Shown here piece by piece: positions 22,930 to 35,000 of a stretch of 64,000 nt of DNA. Source of the DNA: Linnemannia schmuckeri (Eukaryota; Mortierellomycota; Mortierellomycetes; Mortierellales; Mortierellaceae). Positions within the stretch are counted from its first letter, which is position 1. Every line of letters starts with the position of its first letter. Location: positions 3,658,001 to 3,722,000 of the forward strand of contig JANATG010000001.1 in NCBI GenBank assembly GCA_029449235.1, written 5' to 3'. Below the pieces are notes generated by a model. The model had not been told where the DNA came from. It saw only the letters and a list, made by a program, of their open reading frames with translations, and made no database searches. A program made the position numbers and the translations under genes.

Positions 22930-23370
22930 CTAAAACCAAGTAGGAGAGGGGGAGGGGGCTGGGACGCGTTGATGGAAATATACTTTTGTGGATACACATA
23001 AGAAATGCTGAAGGTGTGGTTCTGGTGCATTGTCATTCTGAAGGTGAATGGTGTATAATTCGGCCTCGCCTATCTCGTCCTCGCTGTCGACCTCGCCGTC
23101 GTCCCCGTTGCCGCTGGGCTCCACAGGGTTAGTGATTTCGAGAACCCGAGGTTCGGGTGTTTCGATGAGTTTTCTATCTGTCAAAGGCAATGACTGAAGG
23201 TGGACACCTTGAGAGTTCGGGGCGAGACCTTGAGCATGTTAGGTGCTCAGTTGTTCTTGAAGGGCTTGAAGACCCGTCAGAATCGCGGCTTAGTCATTGA
23301 GCTGATCTTGGAGGGCCTGCGTCTGCACAGCCAACCCTTGGGTGGTATGCTCGAGTTCTGCAATCTGTTA
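22930..23370 (-). pseudogene. Broken coiled-coil coding relic
   Basis: On the minus strand a frame reads a heptad-like Gln/Leu-rich stretch (IAELEHTTQGLAVQTQALQ, then ILTGLQALQEQLST) followed by an acidic segment (GDDGEVDSEDEIGEAE). Two TAA stops interrupt it, one after QLND and one after QLST. Both stand where a Gln would fit the surrounding pattern. The family is unknown; Gag-like N-termini of retroelements or a host coiled-coil protein are both possible. Coding origin is inferred only from the heptad pattern and composition. Confidence 0.35.
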
Positions 23371-23756
23371 TTGTTGTTATTGTTATTTCTCTTTTTTCTC
23401 TCTTCTTCCTTCCTTCTCTCTCTCCTCTTTCTCTAAATCATCCTCCGGCTCCACCAACCGTCGACACTCTCTTCCCCCCTTCTCCTCCACCAATGGCTTC
23501 ATTTAATACTCGCAAGCCTCAGCTCGATCTCGACTTGAATGCTGCCTTGAGGATCAACAAAAAAACTCAGCAAATTTGAACTCGCCAGTTTGCTCTATTC
23601 TTCAGAACCCTGTCCTAACTCTCCTCAGCCTACACTACTCTACCTTCGAAGCAAACACCCTCTTTTGATGAATAGGTATGGTAATAAAGGCAGTATCATG
23701 ACAGTTACTCGGTTGCATTTACAATTTGAATGAGCCTTTGTGAGTTCCCTGTGATT

Positions 23757-23885
23757 TCTCTATGATCTATGGCTTCTCTATGAACTCTCTATGATTTATG
23801 GATGCTCTATGGATTCTCTATGATCTGTGGATGCTCTATGGATTCTCAATGATCTATGGTTTCTCGATGGCTTCTCTATGGTGAC
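23757..23885. repeat. Minisatellite with TCTCTATGGATT-type units
   Basis: About nine imperfect tandem units combine TCTCTATGATCTATGG and CTCTATGGAT blocks (higher-order unit roughly 28 nt). The array sits about 35-160 nt upstream of a TATAAAAG box. Confidence 0.7.
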
Positions 23886-23917
23886 AAAGAAAAGACTCAT
23901 ATGACCTCGACAGCCCA

Positions 23918-23925
23918 TATAAAAG
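23918..23925 (+). promoter_or_regulatory. TATA box with no recognised gene
   Basis: TATAAAAG, identical to the boxes of pepsin copies 1 and 3, is followed by a CT-rich leader and an ATG 65 nt downstream. Confidence 0.4.
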
Positions 23926-23989
23926 GGTCCGTCGAATTCTTTCTCGTTATTCTCTTGTCTCTATCTTTTGCAGAACACATACTTTTATC

Positions 23990-24082
23990 ATGTCGTACTC
24001 GCTTCCTTCCCCTCCTGGTGTTCCCATCCTATCTTACTTTCATTTGAGCTCTCTATGTTCTTGCTTCCTTCTCGATGTTTGA
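23990..24082 (+). CDS. Possible 30-residue peptide or first exon
   Basis: Beginning MSYSLPSPPGVPILSYF, this frame directly follows a TATA box and a pyrimidine-rich leader, the local promoter layout. There is no homology I recognise. It could be a gene relic, a first exon or chance. Confidence 0.2.
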   Translation: MSYSLPSPPGVPILSYFHLSSLCSCFLLDV

Positions 24083-25269
24083 CATCATATTGTTAACATT
24101 AACAGGGTTAACGACAAAAATAAGAAAATTTTTCATAGCTTCAGGAAGTCTAGCCCACGTCCTTTTTAGGTTCAAGAAAAATTAAGCAATGAGGACGCGT
24201 CAAAATGCAAAAAAAATATTCGGGAGATAGATAGGAATAAAATGGAAATACAAATCCTTTACTATTGATAACCTTTATTATCCTTTGGCCTTCTCTCTAG
24301 CATTAATTCTCTTTCCAATCCCGTCATTTTCTTTTGGCAAGCAGACTAGCATCGGTCCTTGTATGCTTGTTGAATTTTGGTATGTTGGGCGTTGAAGGCC
24401 TCGACCTGGTCGTTGGGGACCGAGGGCGAGGCTGCGGCCTGGAGGAGAGGAAGATACGCGAAAGGTTTTCAAGTGGAAGAAGAGGTAGAGGGGTTCTGTT
24501 GCCCGTACCTATAATAATCCATAATGGGTAAAGGACCAAAGAGCAACGATGGGCTACAATTTTGTTTGGATGGCGTTTTTTTTTGGTTTTTTAAATTTGT
24601 TATTACGTCCTCGAGCTTATTCGTCGGAAATAAAAAGATAACGATGAACATGGGTACTAGTCGTCTGGGATTTGCTTCGCCTGAAACGTTTTCCCCTTTT
24701 GTCGGTTCATCATTGTGGAACATCAATTCCTCAAGTATGCTACAACGATCCATTCGTTATACGAACCATGGCTGAAATAAGTGGGATGGGAGGAAAATGA
24801 CAAAGCAATGCTCCTTTTTCGTGACACATCGAACGAGAAATCAAAAATCTCCTTTTGGACTGTTGAGAAAGTCATTTTGACTAATGCCCAATAAAGGCTC
24901 ACATGGAAGGAGAAGGACAGACGACGAAGAGGAGGAAGGATGGTGTGCTTGAACACTTTAAGGTTGTCCACAACAACAACAAAGAAGAGAAAAAAAAGGT
25001 CCGGCGCCATGAAGAAGAACAAAAACAAAACAAATCAAAACAAAACAACAAACCTGTTGTCAGCACTCATACAGAAGAAAAATGATAAAAAGAAGCCACT
25101 GTGCCTTGGATCTTATTTCTTTTTTTGTCTCTTTTCATCCCTCACCTTCCACCCCTTCCTTTGTCCTCCGCCAGTTCGTCTGGGTACCCGTAACTGCCCA
25201 CACCAACACTTCCTTCCTTTCTGCCCTCCTTCTTTACTCATAATTCGCCCAGTCCCATCAAAATAAACC

Positions 25270-27099
25270 ATGGTGGAAACAACACTCACAGAGAAGCATG
25301 AATACGACGATGGCTCGATCGTCGATGATAAGGCCATCCATCGATCGGGTGGTCCAACTGAAGACGAGCAGTTTGGGCAGGTCAAGCGTCGCCTCAAGTC
25401 TCGACATGTTCAGATGATTGCCATTGGAGGCACCATCGGCACCAGTGTATTCTTGTCCGCCGGAGCGTCCGTTGCCTCTGCTGGGCCCCTTGGTGGATTG
25501 ATTTCCTATCTCATTGTTGGTACCGTCTCTTTCAGCTATAGAGATAAATTTGTCTCAAAGATGTTAGTAAGGATCTCTAGTGTTTCGGGATTAAAGGTGT
25601 AAACTTAACTAACATCTCTTTTACTTCCCACACGATGTACTTTAGGAACGATGGTCTTCTTTATCGTCACCAGTCTCGGCGAGATGGCAGCATACCTGCC
25701 TTTGCCAGGAGCATTCACAACGTTCGGCGCGCGTTTCGTAGACCCAGCTCTCGGATTCGGACTCGGATTCGGGTACGCCTTCCAATGGATCATCTCTGTC
25801 ACGATCGAGGTCACCTCTGCAGGATTGATCCTCCAGTACTGGTGGCCTGACCTCCAGATGTGGATCCCGGCTATGATCTTTATTGTTCTCCTGGTTGGCA
25901 TGGCTTTGTTGGGCGTCTCAGTCTTTGGAGAGCTGGAGTATTGGCTGTCGATGATCAAGGTCATCACTTGTGTACTGTTTATCATTGTCGGGATCTTGGT
26001 TGATGTCGGTGCTGTCGGAGATGAGTTTATTGGAGGAAGGAACTGGCATATTGAAGGGGCGCCCATTGTGGGGGAGACTGCAAAGGACAAGACGGTCAAT
26101 ATCTTTACGACGTGCATTTGGGCGTTCTTCAGTTTTGGAGGCACTGAGTTGGTGGGTATCACCGCTGGAGAGTCAGCGAACCCGGGAAAAGCAATCCCCA
26201 AGGCGATTCGACATACATTCTGGCGCATTATGTTATTCTTTATCCTCTCGGTCATGGTTATTGGGCTGGTAATTCCTTGGACGGATGAGAACCTGCTGGG
26301 TTCTGCGTTTGCAGAGGTTAACCAGGCTGCTCCTATGGCACCTTTTACGATTATCTTCAAGATGGCCAAGCTGCCTGGAGCGGACCATGCCGTCAATGCG
26401 ATCCTCTTGTCGTCCGTGCTGTCGGCTGGACAGTCGGCCTACTACGCTTCGACTCGTACTCTGATGGCTATGGGACGTGAGGGCAAAATGCCTGCCATCT
26501 TTGGACGTGTCAACAGTCGCGGCGTCCCTCTATATTCTTTGGCTCTCGTGACCTTAGTCGCCTGTGTCGCGTTTGTGGCGGATGTCGTTGGTACTGGAGT
26601 GGTCTTCACTTGGCTGGTCAACTTGACAGGAATGTCTGCTCTCTTGACTTGGCTATCAATCTCGGTTGTCCATCTCCGCTTCCGTGCTGCCTACGAGGCT
26701 CAGGGCCGTTCGATCAAGGATCTCCCTTATGTCGCTCCTTTCTTCCCTTACAGCTGCTACATTTCGATCCTTCTTGCACTGATGATCGCCTTCCTGGAGG
26801 GCTATCAAGCCGTCACCGCAGACCCCTTTGTCGTCGAGGATGTGATCGCAGTGTTTGCAGGAGCACCCGTCTTCTTTTTCTCGATCATTGGATGGAAGAT
26901 TTGCCACAAGACTAAGCTCGTCCCGCTGTTGGAAGTCGATCTCGACACGGGTCGTCCTACGGTCGTTCAAGGCATTTCGGCCGATGGCGGTGGTGTTCAG
27001 CAGCACTCTAGGAGCGAGGAAGATGAGAAAAAGGAGAGGGAGGCTCAGTTGCCTCGCTGGAAGAGGGCTGGTATTAAGGTCATCCGCTTCATTGCCTGA
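25270..27099 (+). CDS. Amino-acid permease (YAT/APC family), copy 1
   Basis: Plasma-membrane proton-coupled amino-acid transporter of the fungal YAT branch of the APC superfamily. Two exons (25270-25519, 25646-27099) encode 567 residues, typical for 12 transmembrane helices. The cytosolic N-tail has KRRLKSRHVQMIAIGGTIGT at about 39-58, the family hallmark. Helix 3-like sequence is VTSLGEMAAYLPLPGAF, and the loop FGGTELVGITAGESANPGKA is also typical. The C-tail is charged. In the TM1 motif the expected final Gly of GTIGTG is Ser (S59), whereas copy 2 keeps Gly. The intron is phase 1 and splits the Gly of LIVGTM, exactly as in copy 2, which supports tandem duplication. The substrate cannot be deduced. 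Confidence 0.93.
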
Positions 27100-27406
27100 A
27101 GTAGTATCTGTTCATCACACACCTCCTCGTTGTAAATAAACCTTTCTGTGCGTTTTTCGCATGGTCCTTATTTGTTCGTCTTTGCTCCGTGTGCATGATT
27201 TCTTTGTTTGTCCCTTCATTTTGCGATTTGACTTTTGTCTGTCTGTCACCTGTAGTCGTAAAAAACGCAAAACAAAAAAATATAACGCCACAGTTTTTTG
27301 AACCTTTGATCTTTTTTTTTCTTCCTTGGAGGTCAAAACGCATGCAACAATGGCATCGCCTCTCAACAAATGTACCATTTTTATTTTATTTTTTTTCTGC
27401 ACCGCC

Positions 27407-27437
<31 letters not shown>

Positions 27438-29255
27438 TGCCCAATGGAGCCAGTGGTTGGGCGTAAGACAAGCAAATTAACATTTTTCCCCTCTCTTCAA
27501 AGTCGCCATTTATGCTCTTCAATTCGTTAGCTAGGTGGAAGGAAAGGGTCGGCACCGTTTCCTTCCTTGGATGTACTGTACATTAGGAATATTCTCGATC
27601 CATAAAAAGGATGCAACATGGTCACAGGTGCGAAAATGCGAAAGAGTCAAGAGGGTTACTCAGCCTATCCTCTTGAATGCTCATTCACAAAGCAAGGGTA
27701 TCAAGGCAGGCGGGGAGTTTCCCCTAAGAGGAATTCCAAGCTGCGCGATTTTGGGGTTGAAGGGAGAGAGAAAGTCAAGATGAGGATGAAGACCAAAAAC
27801 CGATTATTTTATGGCGGATGGATTGTATTTGAGCGCTCTATGGCGTCAATTCTTGAATCGACGAGTGTGAAAAACCTTCAGGGCGAGAGAAAGAAACGTT
27901 ACTTCCTTTGGTTCAGATAAGGAAGAAAAGTAAAGCTGACAAACAGAGGACATGTAGTCAATTCAGTCATCAATAAAAAAGAACCAATTGTGAGCGCCTC
28001 TGGACTCCCAGTTTTCTCTCCGATTGACCTCAGGAGGGAGTAATGAAACTCAAAAACAATAGGATTCACGGGCAATATCGAGTTCTTGTTGTGTTTATAC
28101 TTTGCCTAGCCCAGCAAACAACAAAAAACGCAGAAATAACGTGGCCGAGGAAAGGGGGGATGAACAAAAAAAAGAAGGGAGACGGAGATTTGAACTGGTT
28201 GTGGTTGCAATAAACCATATTAGCGAGGAAGACGGGAAGAAAGTGGAGGGCGGCAAACAAAAAAAAAACATGAAGAAACATGAAGAAGCGACAAGACGTA
28301 AGAGAGAGAAATGGAAGGCTACAACGTTGGTCCAAATGGCGTCTTTTGTGAACTTTTTTTTTGCACCCTAGCCAGCCAGGCACACTCAAAGGGGGATGAG
28401 GTATCTTGCAGCATGTATTGTTGCATTTTCACTGCGATCTTTCCTGCTTCTGCTTCGCTTAAGTGGGTTGAACCTCTTTTTTGTGATGATGGATGAGACT
28501 GGCTGTATTTGTGGAAATGTATTGAAAGTTGACTGCACTAGAGCCATGGAGGATTAGCAGTTTATCATACCACCTGAGAGCACTGAAGAAAAATATTCTC
28601 CTTTCAAAATGATGTTTTCTTTGTACAAGGGTTTCCAAAGGAGCCAAAGGAGAAAGGGGGAAGCGGCAAAGGGGACATAGAAGAGGACTATGTACTGCAG
28701 TGTATGGAGCGCTTTTTAAATCCCCTCCCTTCATTGAAGACAGACAAGAGGGAAGGAAAGGAGGAGAAGAGGCAGAAGGGAAAAACAGCAGCGATCGTTT
28801 TCTCTCGAACCATTTCCTATCCGCGCAAAGAAGAAAGAAGGAAAGAAATCAAGAGTAAAAGGGTACGATCTCTTCTTCATGTACATGATCGAAGTACTAT
28901 TTGTGTGCTAATCCAATGGTCCAACCTTTTTTTTTAGGTTGTCAGCAAAGGTGTTGCGATCACGTACACTTTTCTACTCTTTGGCACACCCCCCCCCCCC
29001 CCCCCCCCCCCCCCGCTTGCATAAAAAGGAAATCCAATGCCCATCCATTTTTGCCTCTTTTCCCCTTTTACATTCTTTCCTTCATACCTCTCCCTCCTCC
29101 CTCCCTTCCTCCTCCTCCTTAACGTCTGGGCAACCGTTACTGCCTCTACGCCGCACTCCTCCTCCCTTTCTTTCTTCCTCCTCTACTACCTTCATTCCCA
29201 CCTCCCTCGACTTCCCTTTTCTCTCTCACTTTCTCGACATATACATATATCCAGC
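27100..29255. other. Spacer between the two permeases
   Basis: About 2.2 kb with no supported gene. Notable are a 29-A run (27407-27435) and a 26-C run (28989-29014), which lies 241 nt before the start of permease 2. A TATA-like CATAAAAAG follows the C run. Confidence 0.5.
28989..29014. repeat. Uninterrupted run of 26 C
   Basis: This is the only long G/C homopolymer in a window whose other long runs are A or T. It lies in the promoter region of permease copy 2. Confidence 0.8.
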
Positions 29256-31014
29256 ATGGCTGACTATGGCGAGAAGCACGAGTACGAGGAAGACTCGGTG
29301 GCACACACCCATCACCAATCGGGCGGTCCAACAGAGAACGAACAGTTCGGTGAGGTCAAACGTGACCTCAAGTCAAGACACTTGCAGATGATTGCCATCG
29401 GAGGCACCATCGGCACTGGTATCTTTTTGTCCTCAGGAGGTTCCGTCGCCGGTGCCGGTCCCCTCGGTGCTCTGATCTCCTACACCATTGTCGGTATGTC
29501 GACCACTCTCTTCTTTTCATCCCTCTCGCTTTTGTTTATTGTGTGTGTTGCAGCGAAAGTTCACGAACCAAGCGACTGACCAACCTTATTTCTCTTTAGG
29601 AACGATGGTCTTCTTCATTGTCACAAGTCTCGGAGAGATGGCGTCCTATTTGCCTTTGCCCGGTGCCTTCTCAACATTCGGCGCTCGTTTTGTTGACCCA
29701 GCTTTGGGTTTTGGTCTCGGTATCGGCTATGCTTTCCAATGGATTATCACCGTCACCATCGAGGTGACAGCAGCAGGAATGATTCTACAGTACTGGTGGC
29801 CCAACCTTCAAATGTGGATTCCGGCGTTAGTTTTTATTGTCATCCTTGTCGGTATCACGCTCCTAGGAGTCAAGGCGTTTGGTGAGCTCGAGTACTGGTT
29901 CGCAATGATCAAGGTTCTTACTTGTATCGTCTTTATCATCGTTGGAATCCTTGTCGATGTCGGCGCTGTTGGCGATGGATTCATTGGAGGCAAGAACTGG
30001 CATATCGAGGGCGCACCTATTGTAGGAGAAACCGCCCGCGACAGGACCGTCAACGTCTTTACGACTTGCGTTTGGGCGTTTTTCAGTTTCGGAGGCACGG
30101 AATTAGTCGGTATCACCGCTGGAGAGTCTGCCAACCCAGGAAAGGCTGTCCCCAGGGCCATCCGTCACACCTTCTGGCGTATCTTGCTCTTCTATATCCT
30201 CACGATCATGGTCATCGGATTGGTCCTCCCCTACACAGACGAGAACCTGTTGAATTCGACTTTTGCTAGTGTCAACGAGGCTGCTCCCATCGCCCCCTTC
30301 ACCATCATCTTCAAGATGGCCAAGTTGCCTGGTGCCGATCATGCTATTAACGCAGTCTTGTTGACCGCCGTCTTGTCGGCTGGACAGTCTGCCTTCTATG
30401 CCTCGACCCGTACTTTGATGGCCATGGGACGTGAGGGTAAGATGCCCGCCATCTTTGGACGTGTCAACAGCCGCGGTGTTCCCCTGTACTCCTTGGCTGT
30501 TGTGACCTTGGTCGCTTCGATTGCCTTTGTCGCCGATGTTGTCGGGTCTGGTGTCGTCTTCACCTGGTTGGTTAACCTTACAGGAATGTCGGCTCTGTTG
30601 ACCTGGTTGTCGATCTCGATCATCCATCTTCGTTTCCGTGCCGCTTTCAAGGCTCAGGGCCGCTCGATCAAGGATCTCCCCTACGTCGCTCCCTTCTTCC
30701 CTTACAGCTGCTACATCTCGATCCTTCTTGCTCTGATGATCCTCTTCTTGCAGGGATACCAGGCTGTCACCGCCGATCCCTTTAGTGCCGAGGGTGTCGT
30801 TGCCGTTTTTGTTGGAGCACCCGTTTTTTTCCTGTCAATCATTATCTGGAAGGTTTACCACAAGACTAAGCTTGTCCCTCTCATGGAAGTCGATCTCGAC
30901 ACTGGTCGCCCTATCATTATCCAAGGCACCTCTCACCATGTCGAGGTGAGGGAAGGGCAGGAACAGGAGGAGAAGTTGCCCATCTGGAAGAAGATTCTTC
31001 GCTTTGTTGCCTAA
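29256..31014 (+). CDS. Amino-acid permease (YAT/APC family), copy 2
   Basis: Tandem paralog of the upstream permease: 550 residues from exons 29256-29493 and 29600-31014, with the same phase-1 intron position inside LIVGTM-like sequence. The start MADYGEKHEYEEDS was chosen because it aligns with the N-terminus of copy 1; the frame is open further upstream but the extra residues are low-complexity. TM1 carries the full GTIGTGIF motif (G55). The loop FGGTELVGITAGESANPGKA and the segment FKMAKLPGADHAINAVLL match copy 1 closely, and divergence is concentrated in the tails. The role is uptake of external amino acids, for which the adjacent secreted proteases would be a natural source; that link is inference. 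Confidence 0.94.
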
Positions 31015-32058
31015 AAGAGGCAAAATCTAAGCGCCTTGCCACGCGCGCGCATGTACTGTTACCATTTGTCATCATCATCGTACCACCATAGTTACTCTCT
31101 AATACACATTGAACCATAATACACTATAATTCTAAACAGAACAAGGTGGAAAAGAAGGGCTGCGCATGGAAGGTTGTCCGCAGTCGTCAGTCAGTTGATT
31201 GTTTGTCCTTACAATTCCTCCATTTGCATTTAACAACGATACATTGTTGTTTCTAGTTCAATTGGTCTGCACCATAGTTCATAATTGTAGCGCCGTGTCA
31301 GAAGAAAGGACAAGGTGCAAAGTATATGAACATAAACAATTGAATATCGCCTAGATGGTCCATCTAGATCTGTTGTTTGATGGTTACATCAACCACCATT
31401 GAAGCTGAGCACCAAAAGACAATATTAAAAATAAAATAAAATATCGCGTTCTCCCATGGCCGTTGTTAGAACGTTGTTCAAAGGGGCAGTCTTGGCATTG
31501 CCAGCATAGACACACAAAAGAAGCAAGAGAATATTTCCATAAGCGGAGCTTCTTATTTGTGTAATATCTCCACTCCCTCCTCCCTTTTGTATGCGTCTGG
31601 TAGAATCAGCAGCCAATCAGAATTGTCAGACCGCGTAACAGAATTTTTCCGAAGAGTGCGGTTCGAACGTCTTGTCTTTTCCCTGTTCCCTGTGTGTTGA
31701 TCCCAATGCATGCGAAGTTTGCGTGTGCTCCGAAAAAACATATAAAAGGACCTGTTGTTTTTTTCGGACTTTTTCTCGCCCCACTATTCCTTCCCCCTCC
31801 CCGTGTTTTTTTTTTTTTCTTCCTAACCTCCTTCCCTTTTTTTTTCTTTCTTAACCGCTCTTCTTTCTTACTCTCAACTTCGCCACTTCTCTCATTTCGT
31901 CATTTTTTCAAGCGACAAACACATTCATCCCTCCAACCCTTTTTCGTTAGTGATTTTATCGCCGCTGAAGAATTTATACCTTTCTTCTCCCTCCTCAACT
32001 TCGCTTAACTTACATATCCCCACAGCCTACGCGTCTTCTTGCGTGCAAGGAATCCATC
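31015..32058. other. Promoter region of the ABC transporter
   Basis: No gene is supported. A TATAAAAG box at 31741-31748 is followed by about 300 nt of strongly pyrimidine-rich sequence, a likely long leader or a site for a non-coding 5' exon. Confidence 0.5.
31741..31748 (+). promoter_or_regulatory. TATA box upstream of the ABC transporter
   Basis: TATAAAAG lies 318 nt upstream of the start codon. The distance implies a long leader or an unrecognised 5' intron. Confidence 0.45.
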
Positions 32059-35000
32059 ATGAACGCCGTGTTACAGCCTCCCAAGGTCCATGACCACCAC
32101 GAGGCGGAGCTGCTCATCCCCCTCGGCCTCCTCTCTTTCACTATCATTACCGGATTATATCGGTAAGGGAAATGAAAAGTGACTCTCAGCTTCTTTTTTT
32201 TTTTTTTTTTTTTTTTTTTTTGGTCCGCGCGCCTGTCGTTGTGTATGTTTTCTACTTCTTTCCGATTCTTGTGCTAACAAATGATGAAAATCGCTACTGT
32301 CGAATATAGATACTTCTTTGTGCTCCGTGTCCGGTCCTACTACCGCCCCCTCCTCTCAGACTCTAATGTAGAGACTGACGACACAACAGAAGCAGAGACC
32401 ATCAACGGTCGTCGCCAGTACCAGAACCAGCGAGCCACCACATTGGGTCGAACCATCTATATCCTCAACCATGTTGTCCTCCTGACATACATCGCCGGTC
32501 TGACTGTGATCTGTCTGCGCTCAATCATCGATGGTATCTGGTCGGGAACACTTTTGGTTCTTTACAACGTCATGTCGTTGGTTGCCTTTACTGCGAATTT
32601 ATTTTTGATGCTGGTTGAGGTTGGGAAGGGTGGACAGTGGAGTTGGGCCAATTATGGATTCTGGCTGCTTGCGCTTGCCGGTGAATCATTTATTGGCTGG
32701 TACCACCTCGAAAGTTTTCCTGAAGGTAAAAATGATGCACGCATTTCTTTTTCAAAATAAGCGGCTAATTATTTGGCTGTTAAGATATCCTATTTTAACT
32801 ACATCCTCTCACCGCGAATATTAGTTATTACACCTGAGGCGAGCAAGTACAACATTGCGCTGGTCAGCATCTTTGGGATCCGGTACGGGATAGTCGTTCT
32901 TTTGGCATTGCTCTCACAAATCCATCGTAAGCGAGAGTCTCGGGAAGATGACTTGGATGCCCTGAGAGCATTCGACGCCGGCGCCACTGAAGACATCACT
33001 CCATCTGCATCATCGTCGTCACAGCCCACCTGGGCTAACAAGAAACTCACGGGCACCTACGGCACTTTCTCAGCCGCCTTTGGAAAAGACCCCGATGCCT
33101 CAAAGAACGCCGGTCGCGGAGGAGCAATGGGTTCGACCTCTGAGGAAGAAGTCGAGAAGAAGTTGAAGACCGAGAAGGAGGAGCGAGCGAGTGCATTCAA
33201 GGATTTCTGGCCTAAGATCAAGCGTCTGTTGCCATTTGTGTACCCCAAGGATGACCCTTGGCTGAAGTTTATGCTCTATATGACATATCTCTTTTTGATC
33301 CTGGGTCGTCTTGTTAATTTACTGGTTCCTATCTTAACTATTTGGATCGTTGGCAATTTGTCCGAGCAAGGTGGTATGTATTCTACGAACCGTTTTGTCT
33401 TGTTTTCATATCCCATTCCTATGATGTTTTTGTCCTTGAGCCATGCTTTTGCTGACCTGTTCTCCATCCCTGCCGTGATTGTAGCCAAGTTCAATGCAGG
33501 AGCGATTCTACTGTACATTTTCGTCCGCTACCTGCAGGGCAGTTCCGGTCTAATCAACGCCGCGCGTGCATGGTGCTGGGTCCCCATTGAGCAATACAGC
33601 AACAGCTCCCTCACAATTCACTTTTTTGAACACGTCCACAACCTCTCCCTCGAGTTCCATCTCAACCGCAAGACAGGCGAGTTGCTCCGGATCTTGGACC
33701 GTGGCACCAGTTCGATTGTCACCCTCCTTAGCACCGTACTCTTTCAACTGGTCCCCGTTATCTTGGACGTTCTGCTCGCCGTTGTGCTGCTATGCTATAA
33801 GTGGAGCTGGAAGTACGCTGTGATCGTCTTTATCACCATTGTTTCTTACCTCATCGTCACCGTTGCTGTAACAGAATGGAGGACTCAATTTCGAAGGGCC
33901 ATGATCTCTTTTGATAACGAGGCCCGCGCCAAAGCCGTCGATTCGTTGTTGAACTTTGAGACGGTCAAGTATTACTCTGCCGAGGAGTTTGAGGTCTCAC
34001 GGTATCGGCATGCGATCTACAAGTACATGATTGCCGACTACAAGTCGCAGCTGACGTATCAGATGTTGAATTTGTTGCAGTCATTTGTGATCACTATGGG
34101 AATGTTGGCTGGATGTCTGTTGTGTGCCTATGAGATCTCGCAGGGGATCCTGAAAGTCGAGCACTTTGTCACTTATATCATGTATCTCAACCAGCTCTAC
34201 CAGCCTGTAAGTCTGACCACGTTTCTGCGTACTTTTCTTTAATGCTTGTTTTACATAGCATTTGACTAACTATTTATTTTTCAATCCTCCTCCCTCCAAC
34301 ATAGTTGAACTGGTTTGGATCGTACTACAGGATGCTGCAACAAAACTTTGTCGACATGGAAAAAATGATCAAGCTCCTCGACCAAAACCAATCCGTCAAA
34401 GATATCCCCAACGCCCAACCCCTCCACGTCACCGCCGGACAAGTCGTATTCGAAAACGTCTCCTTTCAATACGACACCCGCCAAAAGGGTCTCTCCAACA
34501 TCAACTTTACAGTACCTCATGGTCAAACCGTCGCCTTGGTGGGTCCCACAGGATCTGGAAAGTCAACTATCTTGCGACTCCTCTTCCGATTCTATGACGT
34601 TTCTTCTGGACGGATTCTGATTGATGGACAGGATATCTCGCAAAAGACACAGGCCAGTCTTCGGGAACAGATTGGGGTCGTCCCACAGGACTCTGTCCTC
34701 TTCAACGATTCGATCTATTATAACATCAACTATGGTCGTACCAGCGCTACCAAACAAGAAGTCGAATCTGCGGCCAAGGCCGCACAGATCCATGACAAGA
34801 TTCAGGATTTCCCAGATGGGTATGCTACAAAGGTCGGAGAACGTGGATTGAGGCTTTCGGGAGGTGAGAAACAACGTGTAGCGATTGCGAGGACGATTCT
34901 GAAGAACCCGCCGATTGTACTGTTGGATGAGGCAACGTCAGCTTTGGATAGCACGACCGAGGGACAGATCCAGGCCGCATTGGCGAGGATGACTGAGAAC

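Larger units (their letters stand above)
22155..25269. other. Intergenic region, pepsin array to permease 1
   Basis: About 3.1 kb. It contains a perfect TGACGTCA palindrome (22389-22396, the CRE/ATF-type bZIP site), a broken coiled-coil coding relic on the minus strand (22930-23370), a minisatellite (23757-23885) and a TATA box followed by a 30-codon frame (23918-24082). No full gene is supported. Confidence 0.5.

Noticed and set aside
25605..26396. 263-codon open frame on the minus strand
   Set aside because: It lies fully inside permease copy 1 and is antisense to conserved transmembrane coding sequence; similar antisense frames occur under copy 2 and the proteases, as expected from codon bias.
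31600..31680. tRNA-like GGTTCGAAC near 31655
   Set aside because: Flanking sequence does not fold into D, anticodon and acceptor stems.
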